From contig NC_067480.1 in the NCBI RefSeq assembly GCF_947179515.1, positions 16,325,877 to 16,389,876 on the forward strand: a DNA stretch of 64,000 nt, in the 5' to 3' direction. The translations under genes were made by a program, and so were the position numbers. Position 1 is the stretch's first letter. Every line of letters begins with the position of its first letter. The notes beneath the pieces are model-generated. The model saw only the letters and a list, made by a program, of their open reading frames with translations. It made no database searches and was not told where the DNA came from. This document shows, piece after piece, positions 49,129 through 59,935 of this stretch. The DNA comes from Apodemus sylvaticus (Eukaryota; Chordata; Mammalia; Rodentia; Muridae).

Positions 49129-49865
49129 GTATCATGGCAGTGGCAGTGCAGATGTAGCTTAAGAGGATTACCAGTCTTTTCTAGAGTCCATGTATCATGG
49201 CTGGGCCTGGGAGGAGGAGCTCTTTTTACGTGCGAGGCATGGACCCAGGCAGCAATGTCGTTGACTTTTAGCGCGGTGGGGGTGGTCAGCAGTATGGTGT
49301 AGGGTCCCTTCCAGTGCGGTTCTAAGTTCTTAGTCTGATGTCTCCGCACCCAGACGGAGTCACCTATCTGAAAGGAGTGTGGCACCACCGGGCGGTCCAG
49401 CTGTTCTTGGTAGGCGGCGGCCAGCGGTTTCCAAACTTCCTTCTGGACTATCTGTAGGGCCTGTAAATGGGCTTTCAGAGAGGGACTATTAGCATAACCA
49501 GCAACATGAGGGTCAAGAAAGTGAACAATTGGAGGAGGAGTCCCGTAGAGAATCTCAAACAGGGTGAGCCCATGTGGGCCTGGGGTGTTCCAGGCCCTAT
49601 ATAAAGCGAGCGGTAGCAGGAGTACCCAGTCTCTAGTGCCAGCTGCAAGCGTTAATTTAGTCAAGGTCTCCTTGATAGTTCTATTCATACGTTCTACCTG
49701 TCCTGAGCTCTGGGGTCTGTATGTACAGTGTAATCTCCAATTAATCCCCAGCAGCTTGGCCACCAGCTGACTTACCTGGGAGACGAAGGCCCGCCCATTG
49801 TCTGACCCGAAGGCTTGAGGCATCCCATACCTGGGGAAAATTTCTTCCAGTAGCTTTTTGGACAC
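49125..49865 (-). pseudogene. Retroviral integrase, core (partial) and C-terminal domain
   Basis: Open for 246 codons. It shows the second catalytic Asp (S-D-N-G context) and the Glu (V-E-R-M-N context), then the C-terminal SH3-like domain. The first catalytic Asp is absent because the preceding stretch is deleted; the next upstream frame ends 13 bp away. It ends inside env, as in intact relatives. Not a functional integrase. Confidence 0.93.
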
Positions 49866-49878
49866 TATCTTAGCAGTC

Positions 49879-50223
49879 TCATGTTTGGTGGGTCAGCCAA
49901 TGTAGGGAACACACCAGTTCGAAGGTTTGTTCCATGGGCAGGACTGGCTTTCCCTTGTGTATCCAGCGTTCTCCTCCGGACTCATACTGGGCCCCCATTT
50001 TCTTTAGTAGCTTTATGTCCTTGTTACTGTAGTGGTACAAGGGATGTTGACTGGGGGCAATTGGACTTTCAGAAGCCAGAGGGAATGCCTGGGAGGTGTC
50101 CGGTGTAGTTGTGGCTACCTCCTGGGCGGTGCTGTCTGCCAGTCTATTGCCCAGTGCTTCTGGACTATTTCCCTTCTGATGGCCAGGGCAATGAATAATA
50201 CTGAGCTTTGAAGGCAGAAACAA
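49879..50223 (-). pseudogene. Pol fragment: RNase H end, linker and start of integrase zinc domain
   Basis: It contains the H-C-P-G-H-Q and G-N-R-L-A-D motifs of the RNase H C-terminus, then the linker and the first His pair of the integrase HHCC finger; the two cysteines are missing. It is in a different frame from both neighbours. Confidence 0.88.
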
Positions 50224-50279
50224 TGCCCGTAGTAGGGCCAGGATCTCAGTCTTATTCTTAATGTCCTTTCCTTTGGAGG

Positions 50280-50969
50280 TTAGAAGTCCCCTGGGCCGGT
50301 AGATTTTGCTCCATGGATGTGAGCAGTTGCAAAAGCGTACTGGCTATCAGTGTAAACGTTTAACTTTTTACCTTCTGCCAGCTGGAGGGCTTTCGTCAAG
50401 GCGATGAGCTCCGCCTTTTGGGCCGAAGTTCCCGGGGGTAGAGCCCTTGCCCAGATCACCTGGCTCTCGGTGGTCACAGCTGCCCCTGTTCTTTGCTGTC
50501 CATCGTCTAGGAAACTACTGCCATCCGTGTACCACCTGAGGTCGGCGTCTGGAAGTGGCTGGTCCGTCAAGTCCGGCCTGGTCCCATGGACTTCAGCTAG
50601 GATATGGAGGCAGTCGTGTTGTTCTGGCTCCCCCAGGAGCAGAAGCAGGGTGGCAGGATTGAGAGCCACGGGGGGGGGGGGGGCAAAGCGAACACGGTCA
50701 GTATCTAGGAGTAGTGACTGATAATGAGTCATTCGGGCGTTGGACAGCCAACGGTCTGGTAGCTGTTTGACCAGAGTCTCTATCGCATGGGGAGCATGGA
50801 TGATGGTCAGGGGCTGCCCCAGGGTTAGCTTCCCATTGAACGTCTTCCAGGGCTGCAGGAGAGAAGTTCCGAGCTCGTCAGCTCCTTCGCTCACCCGCCA
50901 AATACAGATCAACCCAGCTGGGACGTACAGAGTCAGAGAGCGCGGCGCGGCTGACAAACAAACAGACAA
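50280..50969 (-). pseudogene. Pol fragment: RT connection and RNase H, fused to retroviral leader
   Basis: A 229-codon open frame. Its first roughly 30 codons read through leader sequence that is not normally coding. From there it runs as RT connection domain and RNase H with the Y-T-D-G-S-S and A-E-L-I-A-L motifs and the Y-T-D-S-Q-Y-A motif, so three acidic RNase H residues are visible. The fourth is in the next, frameshifted piece. A 14-G run lies near 50,670-50,684. A deletion joining leader to distal pol formed this frame. Confidence 0.9.
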
Positions 50970-50984
50970 CAGAAAGACATGGGG

Positions 50985-51003
50985 CTGGCCAGCTTACCTC
51001 CCG
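50985..51003 (-). promoter_or_regulatory. Retroviral leader splice donor
   Basis: On the - strand GGGAG|GTAAGC lies about 40 bp after the primer binding site, the position used to make env mRNA in gammaretroviruses. Confidence 0.65.
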
Positions 51004-51039
51004 ACGGTGGGTCGGTGGTCCCTGGGTGGGGGTCTCCAA

Positions 51040-51057
51040 ATCCCGGACGAGCCCCCA
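51040..51057 (-). other. Primer binding site, proline-tRNA type
   Basis: On the - strand the 18 bases starting TGGGGGCTCG, two bases inside the 5' LTR, match the tRNA-Pro 3' end used by many gammaretroviruses. Confidence 0.93.
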
Positions 51058-51059
51058 CC

Positions 51060-51401
51060 TGAAAGACCCCCCGCAGGGTATCTTTCCGCTGGGGAGACCC
51101 CGCTCAAGGAACAATGAGACCACGGGTATGGATGCAATCAGCAAGAGGTTTATTCAGATACACAGGTACCCGGGGCGACAAAGTCCGGGGACTTGCGCGC
51201 CCCCTAGACTCAGGTCTAGGGTTTATATAGGGTAGGGGAGCAGAAAGCGCATGTACAGAAGCGAGGAGATGCATGGTTCCAGGGTCCTCATTGGCTGATT
51301 CAAATGAGGCCAGGGTGAAACATTCTCTGGGACCCTGGAAAACAGATAAGTGCTGACTTTAGCCCCAGAAAGCAGACAAGTGCTGACTTAGTCCCAGATG
51401 G
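51060..51401 (-). repeat. 5' LTR, truncated
   Basis: It aligns with 46,674-47,014 of the 3' LTR. The first roughly 169 bp of U3 are missing. TATA and AATAAA boxes remain. The break abuts the inverted repeat at 51,403. Confidence 0.95.
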
Positions 51402-51402
51402 G

Positions 51403-51587
51403 ACTTTACCCACCCCATGTGAAGCTCTGGAGGATAAGCCTCATCTAAATTTTGCACCTATAAATAAGACAGTTTTATGTTAGACTAGCAAGTTTTGTCA
51501 CACAGTAATAGCCCAGACCACATTATTTATAGGTGCAAAATTTAGATGAGGCTTATCCTCCAGAGCTTCACATGGGGTGGGTAAAGT
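51403..51587. repeat. Perfect 65-bp inverted repeat with 55-bp spacer
   Basis: The left arm at 51,403-51,467 (ACTTTACCCACCCC...) is the exact reverse complement of the right arm at 51,523-51,587 (...GGGGTGGGTAAAGT). Checked base by base with no mismatch. The spacer is 51,468-51,522. It begins two bases beyond the truncated LTR. Confidence 0.98.
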
Positions 51588-52341
51588 GCTCACAGTCTGA
51601 AGGACGGAATTATCTTCTATAATTTGCTCTCATATTAGCTCTATTAATGGCTAGGTTTCAGAATAGTCAGATGTAATCTGCTTGCAATTGAATTGCCTTC
51701 CCATGTTTAGTGACTTAATGATGGAGTTGTACACATTTCAAGGGCCTTCAAAACTTAAATATTGTTTTGACAAAAATTAGAATAAATGTTTCTTCATTAG
51801 GAAACTAGGTTCTCTGATACTGAGGTGTTATTATAAAAATAAAAAACATGAAGAAAATTCTGAACCAAATTATGAAATAAATTCTTCATAAACCTTGTAT
51901 CTAAAAGTACTCCCTAGCATACAGAATTCTAAAGCTATTCTGCCATGAGAAATCAGGACTACATTTATAAAAAATTTTAGTGTAACCATGTTTGTGACAT
52001 TTGTGAGTTAAAAATGACATAATTATTTAATCCTATTGTGACCAATAAATATAATGAAATCACATGATATCAAAGTAGACAGTAATTACCAGTTGAGATA
52101 GGTGAATGCTTAAATATGAATGTTTAATAAGACACTGAGAAATACTTTCAACAAGCTACTTGATCCATAGGTAAAAGTTATATTTGCTGTAAAGAGATAC
52201 TAAACTACTAGACTCTTATGGAATGTGTCTACTATGCAATTAAATAATTTTTCAGTTTTTCAGTCATTAAATTTAGACTATAGAAAGACAATGCTGCTTA
52301 TGATGAGGTAAAATTATGTGTAATGATCTGCTCTGTTTCAG
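51588..52341 (+). other. Intronic sequence before the 52342 exon
   Basis: A/T-rich unique-looking DNA ending in the acceptor tract CTGCTCTGTTTCAG. Confidence 0.6.
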
Positions 52342-52486
52342 TATCTACTGAGGAACCCACTGGTGCTGACACAGACATTCTGCAAAATTACAGAGTCTAT
52401 GGCTTTTAAGTCATCTTTACATTTTTTGCCCCAATATTTACAAACCCGGTTTTTAATAACACCGGCACGAGCCTCTTCACTCTCAG
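52342..52486 (+). CDS. Slco6 (member unresolved): OATP/SLCO6-like transporter, internal exon (TM7)
   Basis: A 145-bp exon lies between CTGCTCTGTTTCAG and CTCTCAG|GTAGAT. It starts on a codon boundary and ends with one base of a glycine codon. The frame reads YLLRNPLVLTQTFCKITESM, then continues through HFLPQYLQTRF to ASSLSG. The family counterpart is L-L-K-N-P-x-F followed by TM7, an A-x-E-(A/S) helix motif, G-P-K-(F/Y)-(L/I)-E-x-Q-(F/Y) and the A-x-x-L-x-G run before TM8. The glutamate of T-E-S and the P-Q-Y-L-Q-T-R-F segment align well. There are no stops. The 5' flank is ordinary intron; the provirus at 46674-51401 ends 941 bp upstream. Confidence 0.9.
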
Positions 52487-54040
52487 GTAGATATTTCTTC
52501 TTACTGGGCTTGTTTCAAAATTTTCACAATGTTCATATTTTAGAGTGATATATATTTAAAAATATGTCACATAAGAAGAAGACGTAAAGTGTATTGTACT
52601 TGAGTGCCATTTGCTAAACCTATCAAAAGAGGAACACTCCCAACTCTACATAAATATTTTAATACATAAAATTTCACAATTCTCTTTATCTAGCCCATTG
52701 TCTTCTAGCCTCACTTCCTCTATGCCTGCTCATTTCCTTTTCCTCCTGTTTAAGAAACAACTCTTCTCAAGCCACCATCTATTCTTTAACTGCTTCTATA
52801 CTTTTCTTCTTGTACTCAATGTACAAGTATTCTTCTTATTTTTCTTGACTACTCTTTCTATACAAAATGTTTTCCTACAAAATACACATTGACTATTGAT
52901 TCTTCTATTTCTTTTACCAGAAAATGTATGTTTCAGATTCAGATTGTTTTGAACCTAATGCATTGTAATTATGCTGTGTTATTCTTTCTTCTTAACTGCC
53001 AAAATGTAATAGGAACTTCTTATTGTCTTAAGCGCACATAAAAGGACAGAAAATCCAGGTATTTTATTTACAAGCCTAGATTGGGCAGATCTAGGGCTAT
53101 ATTAACTGATTCTGCAGCTATGAAGACTCTTCTTTCTTGCTGTTTCTCCTGACTATGCAGTTCTGTTCCATGGCTATTTCTTCCTCCTCAGTCTTCCTTT
53201 CCTCCTCCTGTCTCTCCTCACAAACTCCTCTCTCAAACATCTAATCCCACCTTTTCCATCTCCTACTCTCCTATTATATTGCTGAGAAATTTCACGTTGC
53301 ATTATTCGACTTAGGGCAATCACATCTTGAGGAACCAGTATTTAGGATTTGAAGATAAGAAACATTAGACCAACACACTACACCAGAGAGAACTAACTCT
53401 TTATGTACATACAATAGTTTAGCTTTTATTATATTAAGATATATAAAATTATATTTAATCTTGATTCTTATGAACAATATCACAATGCCCAAGTCCATTG
53501 GCATCCTTTCATGAAGATTTGTAAATGTATTCTATGTTTTGACACTAAACAGCAGTTGCTATTGTACACATTATCAGTCTTAAAGGTGTTTTGAGAATTT
53601 GGCTCTCTGAAAGACATTCTAAATGGAGAATTTAAAGGTTCTAGAATTAATAAAATTTGACTAACATAATAGTTGTTTTTCAAGTAGACATGTTATAGTA
53701 GTTAGTGTAAAGAATGAAAGAATAAAAGAGCATTCACATTATTCTTTAAATAAACACAAGGTCAGGAAGATGAGTGTGAGTATAAAGTATGTGAGAAAAA
53801 CAAAGCAATACAAAAATAAAAACAAAACTGAAAACTATAACCAAATATCAACAAGTGCAGAAGCCTTGATCATTAGTAGATTATTAAATAGACTTTTATT
53901 CCCACCATCCATTGATCTCTTCATGCACCTTGATTCATCAGACTCAAACTTAGAGATGTAGCAACAATCGCATGCTCTACTTTCGAACATGCTGCATGCT
54001 GCATGAGCATTGAGTCAGGTTGGTATCTACAGCAGTGACA
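52487..54040 (+). other. Intronic sequence after the 52342 exon
   Basis: It begins GTAGAT. C/T-rich stretches at 52,690-52,870 and 53,150-53,270. No coding or repeat family recognised. Confidence 0.55.
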
Positions 54041-55320
54041 TATTGATTCCCATTCTTCCCCAAATGAGACAATCAGACTCCAGATTTCTCAGGGTTCTAT
54101 GCCAAAACTTTGGTCTTTGTCAAGCATCCTATGGTAAGTTAGTTTTGCCTTTTGTCATTGGCTGTATGTAGTTCTAGGAGAGTTCCTCAGTTTAGAGGAT
54201 TGCATTCACAAAACCACCAATTATAAGGTCTGTAGCTCAAGTTATCTGACTGGTGGTGCCTCAAGATAGACTCTTTAAAAAACCTGGTGCTACCTTAAGG
54301 TAGGTTTTTTTGTTTTGTTTTGTTTTGTTTTGTTTTGTTTAACAGAAAATGCCCTCTCCCACTCCAAGCAGCTAAGAGTTTCCAATAGCTCTGTGGCTAG
54401 GGCAAGAATTTGTTGCCCAAGTCATATTTCCATGTTAAAACACTGTCTCTTTGTGGATACCAACTGTGATAGTTTCTTACACTATTTCTGATTCCTCTTG
54501 CCCAGTGATCCATGAGCCTTATGAATAGGGTCTGCTGTGTAAATGGTATGCTCCATTCAAAGCTGAGCATTCTTCAGTTTCTGTCTCTGCATCTTGGCCA
54601 TTGTGGACCTCTGTGTTAGTCACAAACTACTATAAACATAAAATTCCTTCAGTGATTGTTTTGAGATGCATTAATTTGTGCTATAATAAATAATTAAAAC
54701 TTGATTTGATAGTATATCCATTCAATCTAATAATAATAATAGGTTCCTCGGTAAGGACTGTGATATGTTCAGCCACATAGTCCTTGGTCACGCCTTGCCA
54801 AGCATCATCTAGTTCTCAGGGATAACATTTGTGTGTACATGATGATTAGGTTTTCCTTTAGTAGCATGGAGAGCACCTTTAAAAGATAGCCAGTCAGCAC
54901 CAGCTTGATTTCTCTATGTTTGATTGATCAAGTTTGTGATGTTTTCCACAAAAGGGACGCCAATACTGGAGTGTGACCAAGAAAAATGACAATAATCTGA
55001 TGTTTTTGGCGGTGGTGGTTTGAAGCCTCATTGTCAACAATTCTAAAAGATGTAGCCCATTTTTCTGAGCACAGTTCATGACCACAAAGTCATGAGAAAA
55101 GGAGCCAGGCGATATTTGCACTCATAGTAAATTGTAACAAGGACAACTGAAACAAAACAAATGAACACTTACCTAAACCCTAACGTTTAGTAATCAAAAC
55201 TCTGTATAATGGACAGGAGCCACGCTCACCCTTTGCTTCCAGGGAAAACATTCTTACACTAGTCAACATCTTTGCACTACCATGTGGGTCCCAGTGATTG
55301 GCGGCATGCACATGTTCTAT
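54041..55320. other. Unclassified, possibly LTR-retroelement derived
   Basis: More G/C-rich than the flanks. The - strand (about 55,121-54,894) has a short open frame without recognised domains. A (TTTTG)n run lies at 54,308-54,341. The texture suggests an old ERV internal part. Confidence 0.3.
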
Positions 55321-57647
55321 GTTGACGCTTTTCATATTTTTTCATATTGAGGTTTCCACATGAGTTCCCATGGATAACGCTTTACTTTTATATGACAGTC
55401 TTTATGACATGTTGAGTTCTTCTGCTAGTGTAACTTGGAACAATGAGCATCTTGCACAAGGTTGTATTTATTGTCAAAAATACTCTCTAATACAATATCT
55501 TTATAGGGCTTTTATTTGTGACCACAGTTTTTCAGTAGATTACCATGTCAAAAACAGAGTACATCAGCATTTCTACAAATCTTGAAAGAAGGGACAAACT
55601 CTAGCAATAAAAGAAGATGGGTAGGCATCTTAAGTTATAGTATGCATGCTCAATGATAACTCCTACTGGAATTTCAGACCTCTAAAGACATAATGGTTGC
55701 TGCATTTGTTCTGAAAGGTCTATGGAATGACTGAGGTATATTATCATGAAGATTAAATCTAGACTCATAGGTTTTACTGTGTGACACTGACACTTCATCA
55801 CCAGACTTATAGTCACATGCAGTCTGCCCTGCTATAGCCCTGAATACAGTAGAACATAGTTGTAGATGTGGTCTCCCCTATGTTATGTTTTCCCCTCTCT
55901 TGCTATTGTGTTAATATTTCCCCTGGAAATAGAACTTCAGCGACACCTCCCCATTTATACTGGTGAATAGGTGGGATTATATGCCTCCCCTGTTTCACTA
56001 AAAGTTCCCACTAGGTTCAAGCAGGACTTGTGTTGTAATTTAAACCAAATTAATTCTTTAGTAAATATAGCTCAGAGACACAACAGTTCATTATACACTT
56101 GGCTGTGGGTTTTAGCCCCAGTTCATGTGGGAGAGAGGAGAGAGAATGATAGAAGTTATTTTTAAAATAATATAAAAATAAAGAAATAGAAAATAAAATA
56201 AAAATAAAAAATTAGAGAGAAATAGAAAAGGCAATTGAAAGGCTGGATTTTACTCAGTGAAGGAACAAACCATTTGCCTAAGACACATGAAAATTCACAG
56301 CAATTAAAAATAAGAATTATTAAGAAGATAAAAATAGAAATGAAAAGATTAAAGAGGGAAATATGGAAGGAAAAAGGGAGGGGAGAGAAAAGTCAATTCT
56401 CCCTAACAACAGAACCTCCCTCCAGGCCGCTCTGTAACTGAGTTTTCACTGAGCTCCCTGGTAATTTCTGTCCTGAAGCTAGCTTGCTTTCATCCTCCTT
56501 ACCTGGTATGTATCTAGGCTTTTTGTCTGCAGGATGCAGCCTTCAGTGCCATGTCTTGCCCTCCACAGACACTTTCCTGCCTAGAAACAGGAAGCTCACC
56601 TCCATTTTAAACTTTTGTATTTGAGGAGCAAGGGTATTTGCTCACCTTGCTTTGTCATTCTCCATAGTGTGTGGAATGTGCTAGGGTTTATTTCTGTGCA
56701 GACAACTTCCAATTCTCTCCCACTCTTCCTTCCATGACAAGTTCCAAGTCAATTATTTTCTTTCCAGTCCATGGAAGAGCAAGCTATTCCTGAGTGTCCC
56801 TATACCACCACTGTGGACCTGAACTTGAATTTGTATTTTATCAATTGTGTGTTTCATTATATTAGCCACATTTCATTTGTTTGTTTTTTTTTTCAAACAT
56901 CACTTTTATTTTTTCCCTTTCCTTTACCTTTTCCACTTTTATGAAATATTTCATTTGTATGTATTTATTATTGCATGATTTAATCTTGTGTCTGTGTGGT
57001 TATTGGTATTTTGTTCTCTATCTTACATTTATATACATTTGGAGCTGATTGGATTGAATTAGTGTGTAAGTTTCCTGTGCTATACTTACTTTTCTATTTC
57101 TCTTCTTTTGCTTTTTTCCTTGTGATTTCCTCTTTGTGACACTTATGTTTAAGTTGAAAAAAACAGAAATTATTAAGGGCACTGAAGAGTCTCAGATTGT
57201 TATAAAAATATTAATGTTGACCATCTATAGGAGATCTCAGTGAGTTGGTTCATTCATTCTTGTTCACAGGATGTTTGAAAAAGCTTGTTATTTCAATCAA
57301 GTCTCTAGAAATAGTATACACATTTAAGTAGAACAATAATAATATCTCTCAATAAGGCACCTGCTAATGTCTATGTCTATGTGGCATGGAGCATGCTTGC
57401 TTGTCTTATGAACTCAGTGTTTAGAGAGAAAATCATCACCATTTGTAGACCAATATTAGCTCCGTCACCATACACAGGATTGTATGTATTATAAAATCCA
57501 GATTTATTCAAATACCACATCTTTTAGTTTTCTGTTTCATGGTTTGTTTTAAAATCTGTGCTAGATTGGAGGTAATGATATCTATGTGTAATTTTTTTGC
57601 AATTCTCAACAGATTATGTTTAGCAGTCTTTTATTTTCCTTTCTCAG
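55321..57647 (+). other. Intronic sequence before the 57648 exon
   Basis: An A-rich block at 56,155-56,400 resembles an eroded retroelement tail. A block at 56,400-56,830 is G/C-richer and unclassified. The right end is the exon's acceptor tract. Confidence 0.5.
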
Positions 57648-57843
57648 GTGCTGTTCTATTTTCAGGAGGTTCAGTTGGCCGTTTTTTTGGAGGCTATATT
57701 GTTGACAGATTGCAAATGAATAATAAGAACAAGTTGAAATTTATAGCGATATCATCTTTTGTGTCACTTTTGCTTTTCCTATTAATCTTTTTTGTGGAGT
57801 GTGAAACAGCAAAGTTTGCTGGAATCAATGATGATTATGATAG
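57648..57843 (+). CDS. Slco6 (member unresolved): OATP/SLCO6-like transporter, internal exon (TM8-TM9 and start of extracellular loop 5)
   Basis: A 196-bp exon follows TTTTCCTTTCTCAG and ends GATTATGATAG|GTAAAT. Its first two bases complete the glycine codon from the exon at 52342 and its last two open the next codon. It encodes 64 complete residues: AVLFSGGSVGRFFGGYIVDR (TM8 with the conserved G-x-x-x-G-G-x-x-V-x-x-L/F), a short polar turn, a strongly hydrophobic helix ending LLFLLIFFVEC (TM9), then the start of the large extracellular loop, KFAGINDDYDR. In OATPs this point is C-x-x-x-x-(F/V)-A-G-(I/V)-x-x-x-Y. The FAGIN-DYD form is what I recall for the SLCO6 subfamily, which is expressed in testis. 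The next exon should encode the cysteine-rich Kazal-like loop; it is not found in the remaining 6.1 kb. Confidence 0.92.
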
Positions 57844-58056
57844 GTAAATATATATTTGTAGACTATATACTTTAGTCATAACTAAAGGGATAAGTTCCAT
57901 ACTAATAATTCAGTAACTATATATTTAAATAACTTTTGGAATTATTAATCATGCAATTGAAAAATCAAACATATTTTTTACTGTTAATATTAAGGTTACA
58001 TATCTTATATAAATATATTTGTTTATTATACATTTATTAGTGATTTATTATCAAAA
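57836..58056 (+). repeat. Source copy of duplicated splice-donor segment
   Basis: The last 8 bases of the exon plus about 213 bp of intron recur at 58,823-59,032. Confidence 0.9.
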
Positions 58057-58379
58057 TGAGAACTTTGTGTTAGAGTTTGTAGAAAGTAATAGATTTTAAT
58101 AGAATATGTGAAATACAGTTTCACATGAGCATGCAAATAGGTATTTTAGATTCAACATCCAAAGTTCAAAGGGTTTGGCATGAGTTCATATTAAATATTG
58201 GACAACATGAATGTAACTGCAAATAAAAGGACTGAGTAAGTGAAATGATTAAAAGGAATCAAAGCACTTTCAATTTCAAGGGGATAGTATATGACAAATC
58301 ACTACTCAACAAATGCTACTGGAGCTGACCATGAGGCTATAAAACATGATGTTAACTTTACTTATATTTTTTAAATTTT

Positions 58380-58822
58380 GTTTTGTTTTGCATATTCCTC
58401 TTATATCCTGCCCAGTGTCCCGCCCCCAGTCACTCCATCCCACAATCTTTCCCACATCCCCCTTTCTCTCTCCTCTGACCAGATTGGACCCTTCCTTGGT
58501 ACTCCACCACCCCCATATTGGCATTTCAAGTCTCTGTGAGGTTGGGTAACTAATCCTCCATGGAGGCAAGACATGGCAGTCCAGCTGGAAGGACATATTC
58601 CATGTACGGGCAAGAGCATTTGGGGTATCTGCTACATATGTGCAGGGAGGCCTAGGTCCAGCCTTTGTATGTTCTTGTTTGGTGATTCAGATTCGGAGAA
58701 CCCCAAGGGTCCATGGTAGTTGACTGGGCAGGTCTTCCTACAGACCCTATTGCCTTTGGTGCCCATAATCCTTCCTCTTAATCTTCCATTAAGAGTTCCC
58801 AAGCTCCACTGTCCAGTTTGGC
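58380..58822 (-). repeat. LINE-1 3' UTR, antisense, left part
   Basis: A T-rich start, then C-rich blocks and TTGGCATTTCAAGTCTCTG, and so on to CACTGTCCAGTTTGG. The element seems to resume at 59,033. Confidence 0.8.
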
Positions 58823-59032
58823 TATGATAGGTAAATATATGTTTGTAGACTTAGTCATAATTGAAGGTATATTTTCTATATTAATAATTCAATAACTATG
58901 CTCAAATAACTTTTGGAATTATTAATCATGCAAATGAAATGTCAAACATGTTTTTACTTTTTATATTAAGGTTACATATCTCATATAGATAATTTGTTTT
59001 TTCATGCATTTATTAGTGATTTATGAACAAAA
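58823..59032 (+). repeat. Displaced copy of the exon-end/splice-donor segment, inside an L1
   Basis: TATGATAGGTAAATATAT is identical to the exon/intron border at 57,836-57,853. Further blocks shared with it include AATAACTTTTGGAATTATTA (58,903-58,922), ATATTAAGGTTACATATC and CATTTATTAGTGATTTAT. Small gaps and about one difference in eight separate the two copies. Confidence 0.9.
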
Positions 59033-59483
59033 TTCTGCCTGATTAAGCTGCTGGGTAGAGACTCTCAAAGGACAACATGCTCCTGTCTCTAAGCATAAGA
59101 GAGTATCATTAATAGTGTTAAGGACTGGTGCTAGCCCATGGAATGGGTCTGAAGGTGGACCATTCCCTCAGTCTCTGCTCGATACCCCATGCCTGCATAT
59201 CTTGTAGGCAGGATAAAGTTCGGTTGAAAGTTTTATGGGCAAGGACTTGTTGGCATCCACAATAGTGTTTGGGTTTGGTAACTGTATAGGGGACAGAACC
59301 CCAGGTGGGGCAGGCTCTAAATGGGCTTTCCTTCAGTATCTGCTCCATACTTTGTCTCTGCATATGGGTATTTTGATCCTTCTTCTAAGGACACTTTGGT
59401 CTTCCTTCTTTTTGAGCTTCAAGTGGTCTTTGAATTGTATCTTGAGTATTCTGTGCTTATGGGCTAAGCTATAGCTGTCTCTT
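59033..59483 (-). repeat. LINE-1 3' UTR to ORF2 end, antisense, right part
   Basis: AGCTGCTGGGTAGAGACTCTC continues the L1 3' UTR backward to the ORF2 terminus (GAATTGTATCTTGAGTATTC). Confidence 0.75.
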
Positions 59484-59935
59484 GAGAGGTTCTGCCAGTG
59501 CCTGACAAATACAAATGTGGATACTCACAGTCAACCAATGGAATGGGCACAGGGTCCCCAATGCAGGAGCTGGAGAAAGGACCCAAGGAGCTGAAAGGGT
59601 TTGTAGCCCCATAGGAGGAACCATCCAGTACTCCCAGAGCTCCCAGAATCTAAACCATCAACCAAAGAGTGCACATGGAAGGACCCATGGCTCCAGCTGC
59701 ATATGTAGCAGAAAAATGGCCTTATTGGGCATCAGTGATAGGAGAGGCCCTAAGACCTGCGAAAGCTTGATACCCCAGTGTAAGCGAATGCCAGGCCATG
59801 GAAGTAGAAGTGGGTGGGTTGGTGAGCAGGGGGAGGGGGAATTGGGTAGGTTTTTTTGGGGGGGGGGAGCCAGGAAAGGCAATTTGAAATGTGAATAAAG
59901 AAAATATCTAATAAAAAAAGAATAAAGATAAAAGA
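59484..59935 (+). repeat. LINE-1 3' UTR with A-rich tail
   Basis: TAGCTGTCTCTTGAGAGG begins the distal 3' UTR in sense, ending CAATTTGAAATGTGAATAAA and AATAAAAAAAG. A G-run lies at 59,857-59,868. It lies back to back with the antisense piece on its left, so a 5'-inverted L1 is possible. Confidence 0.8.

Larger units (their letters stand above)
46674..51401 (-). mobile_element. Young, internally deleted gammaretroviral provirus, antisense
   Basis: In provirus order (high to low coordinate): truncated 5' LTR (51,401-51,060), proline-type primer binding site (51,057-51,040), leader with splice donor, distal RT/RNase H (50,900-50,000), partial integrase (49,900-49,125), env (about 49,128-47,230), polypurine tract (47,197-47,184) and full 3' LTR (47,183-46,674). 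Gag, protease and most of RT are missing. By eye the two LTRs differ at about 7 substitutions and 3 small indels over roughly 340 bp, so the insertion is recent. Frameshifts and stops make it replication-defective. Confidence 0.95.

Noticed and set aside
47338..51235. Several + strand ORFs (for example 47,599-47,856, 50,404-50,721 and 50,740-51,117)
   Set aside because: They are antisense shadows of pol, env and LTR sequence with no family resemblance.
51403..51587. Inverted repeat as a microRNA precursor or DNA transposon
   Set aside because: Arms are too long and perfect with a 55-bp loop for a usual precursor; no transposase, terminal motif or target-site duplication. A repair-born inverted duplication fits its place beside the LTR break.
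57539..57647. ATG-started extension upstream of the last exon
   Set aside because: It lies before a strong acceptor (TTTTCCTTTCTCAG) and the phase from the 52,342 exon enters at 57,648; the extra codons are intron.
59033..59935. Simple twin-primed (5'-inverted) L1
   Set aside because: The back-to-back pieces suggest it, but the inverted part seems to extend into 3' UTR text beyond the junction and joins the 58,380 piece, so two separate elements cannot be excluded. Kept as separate features.
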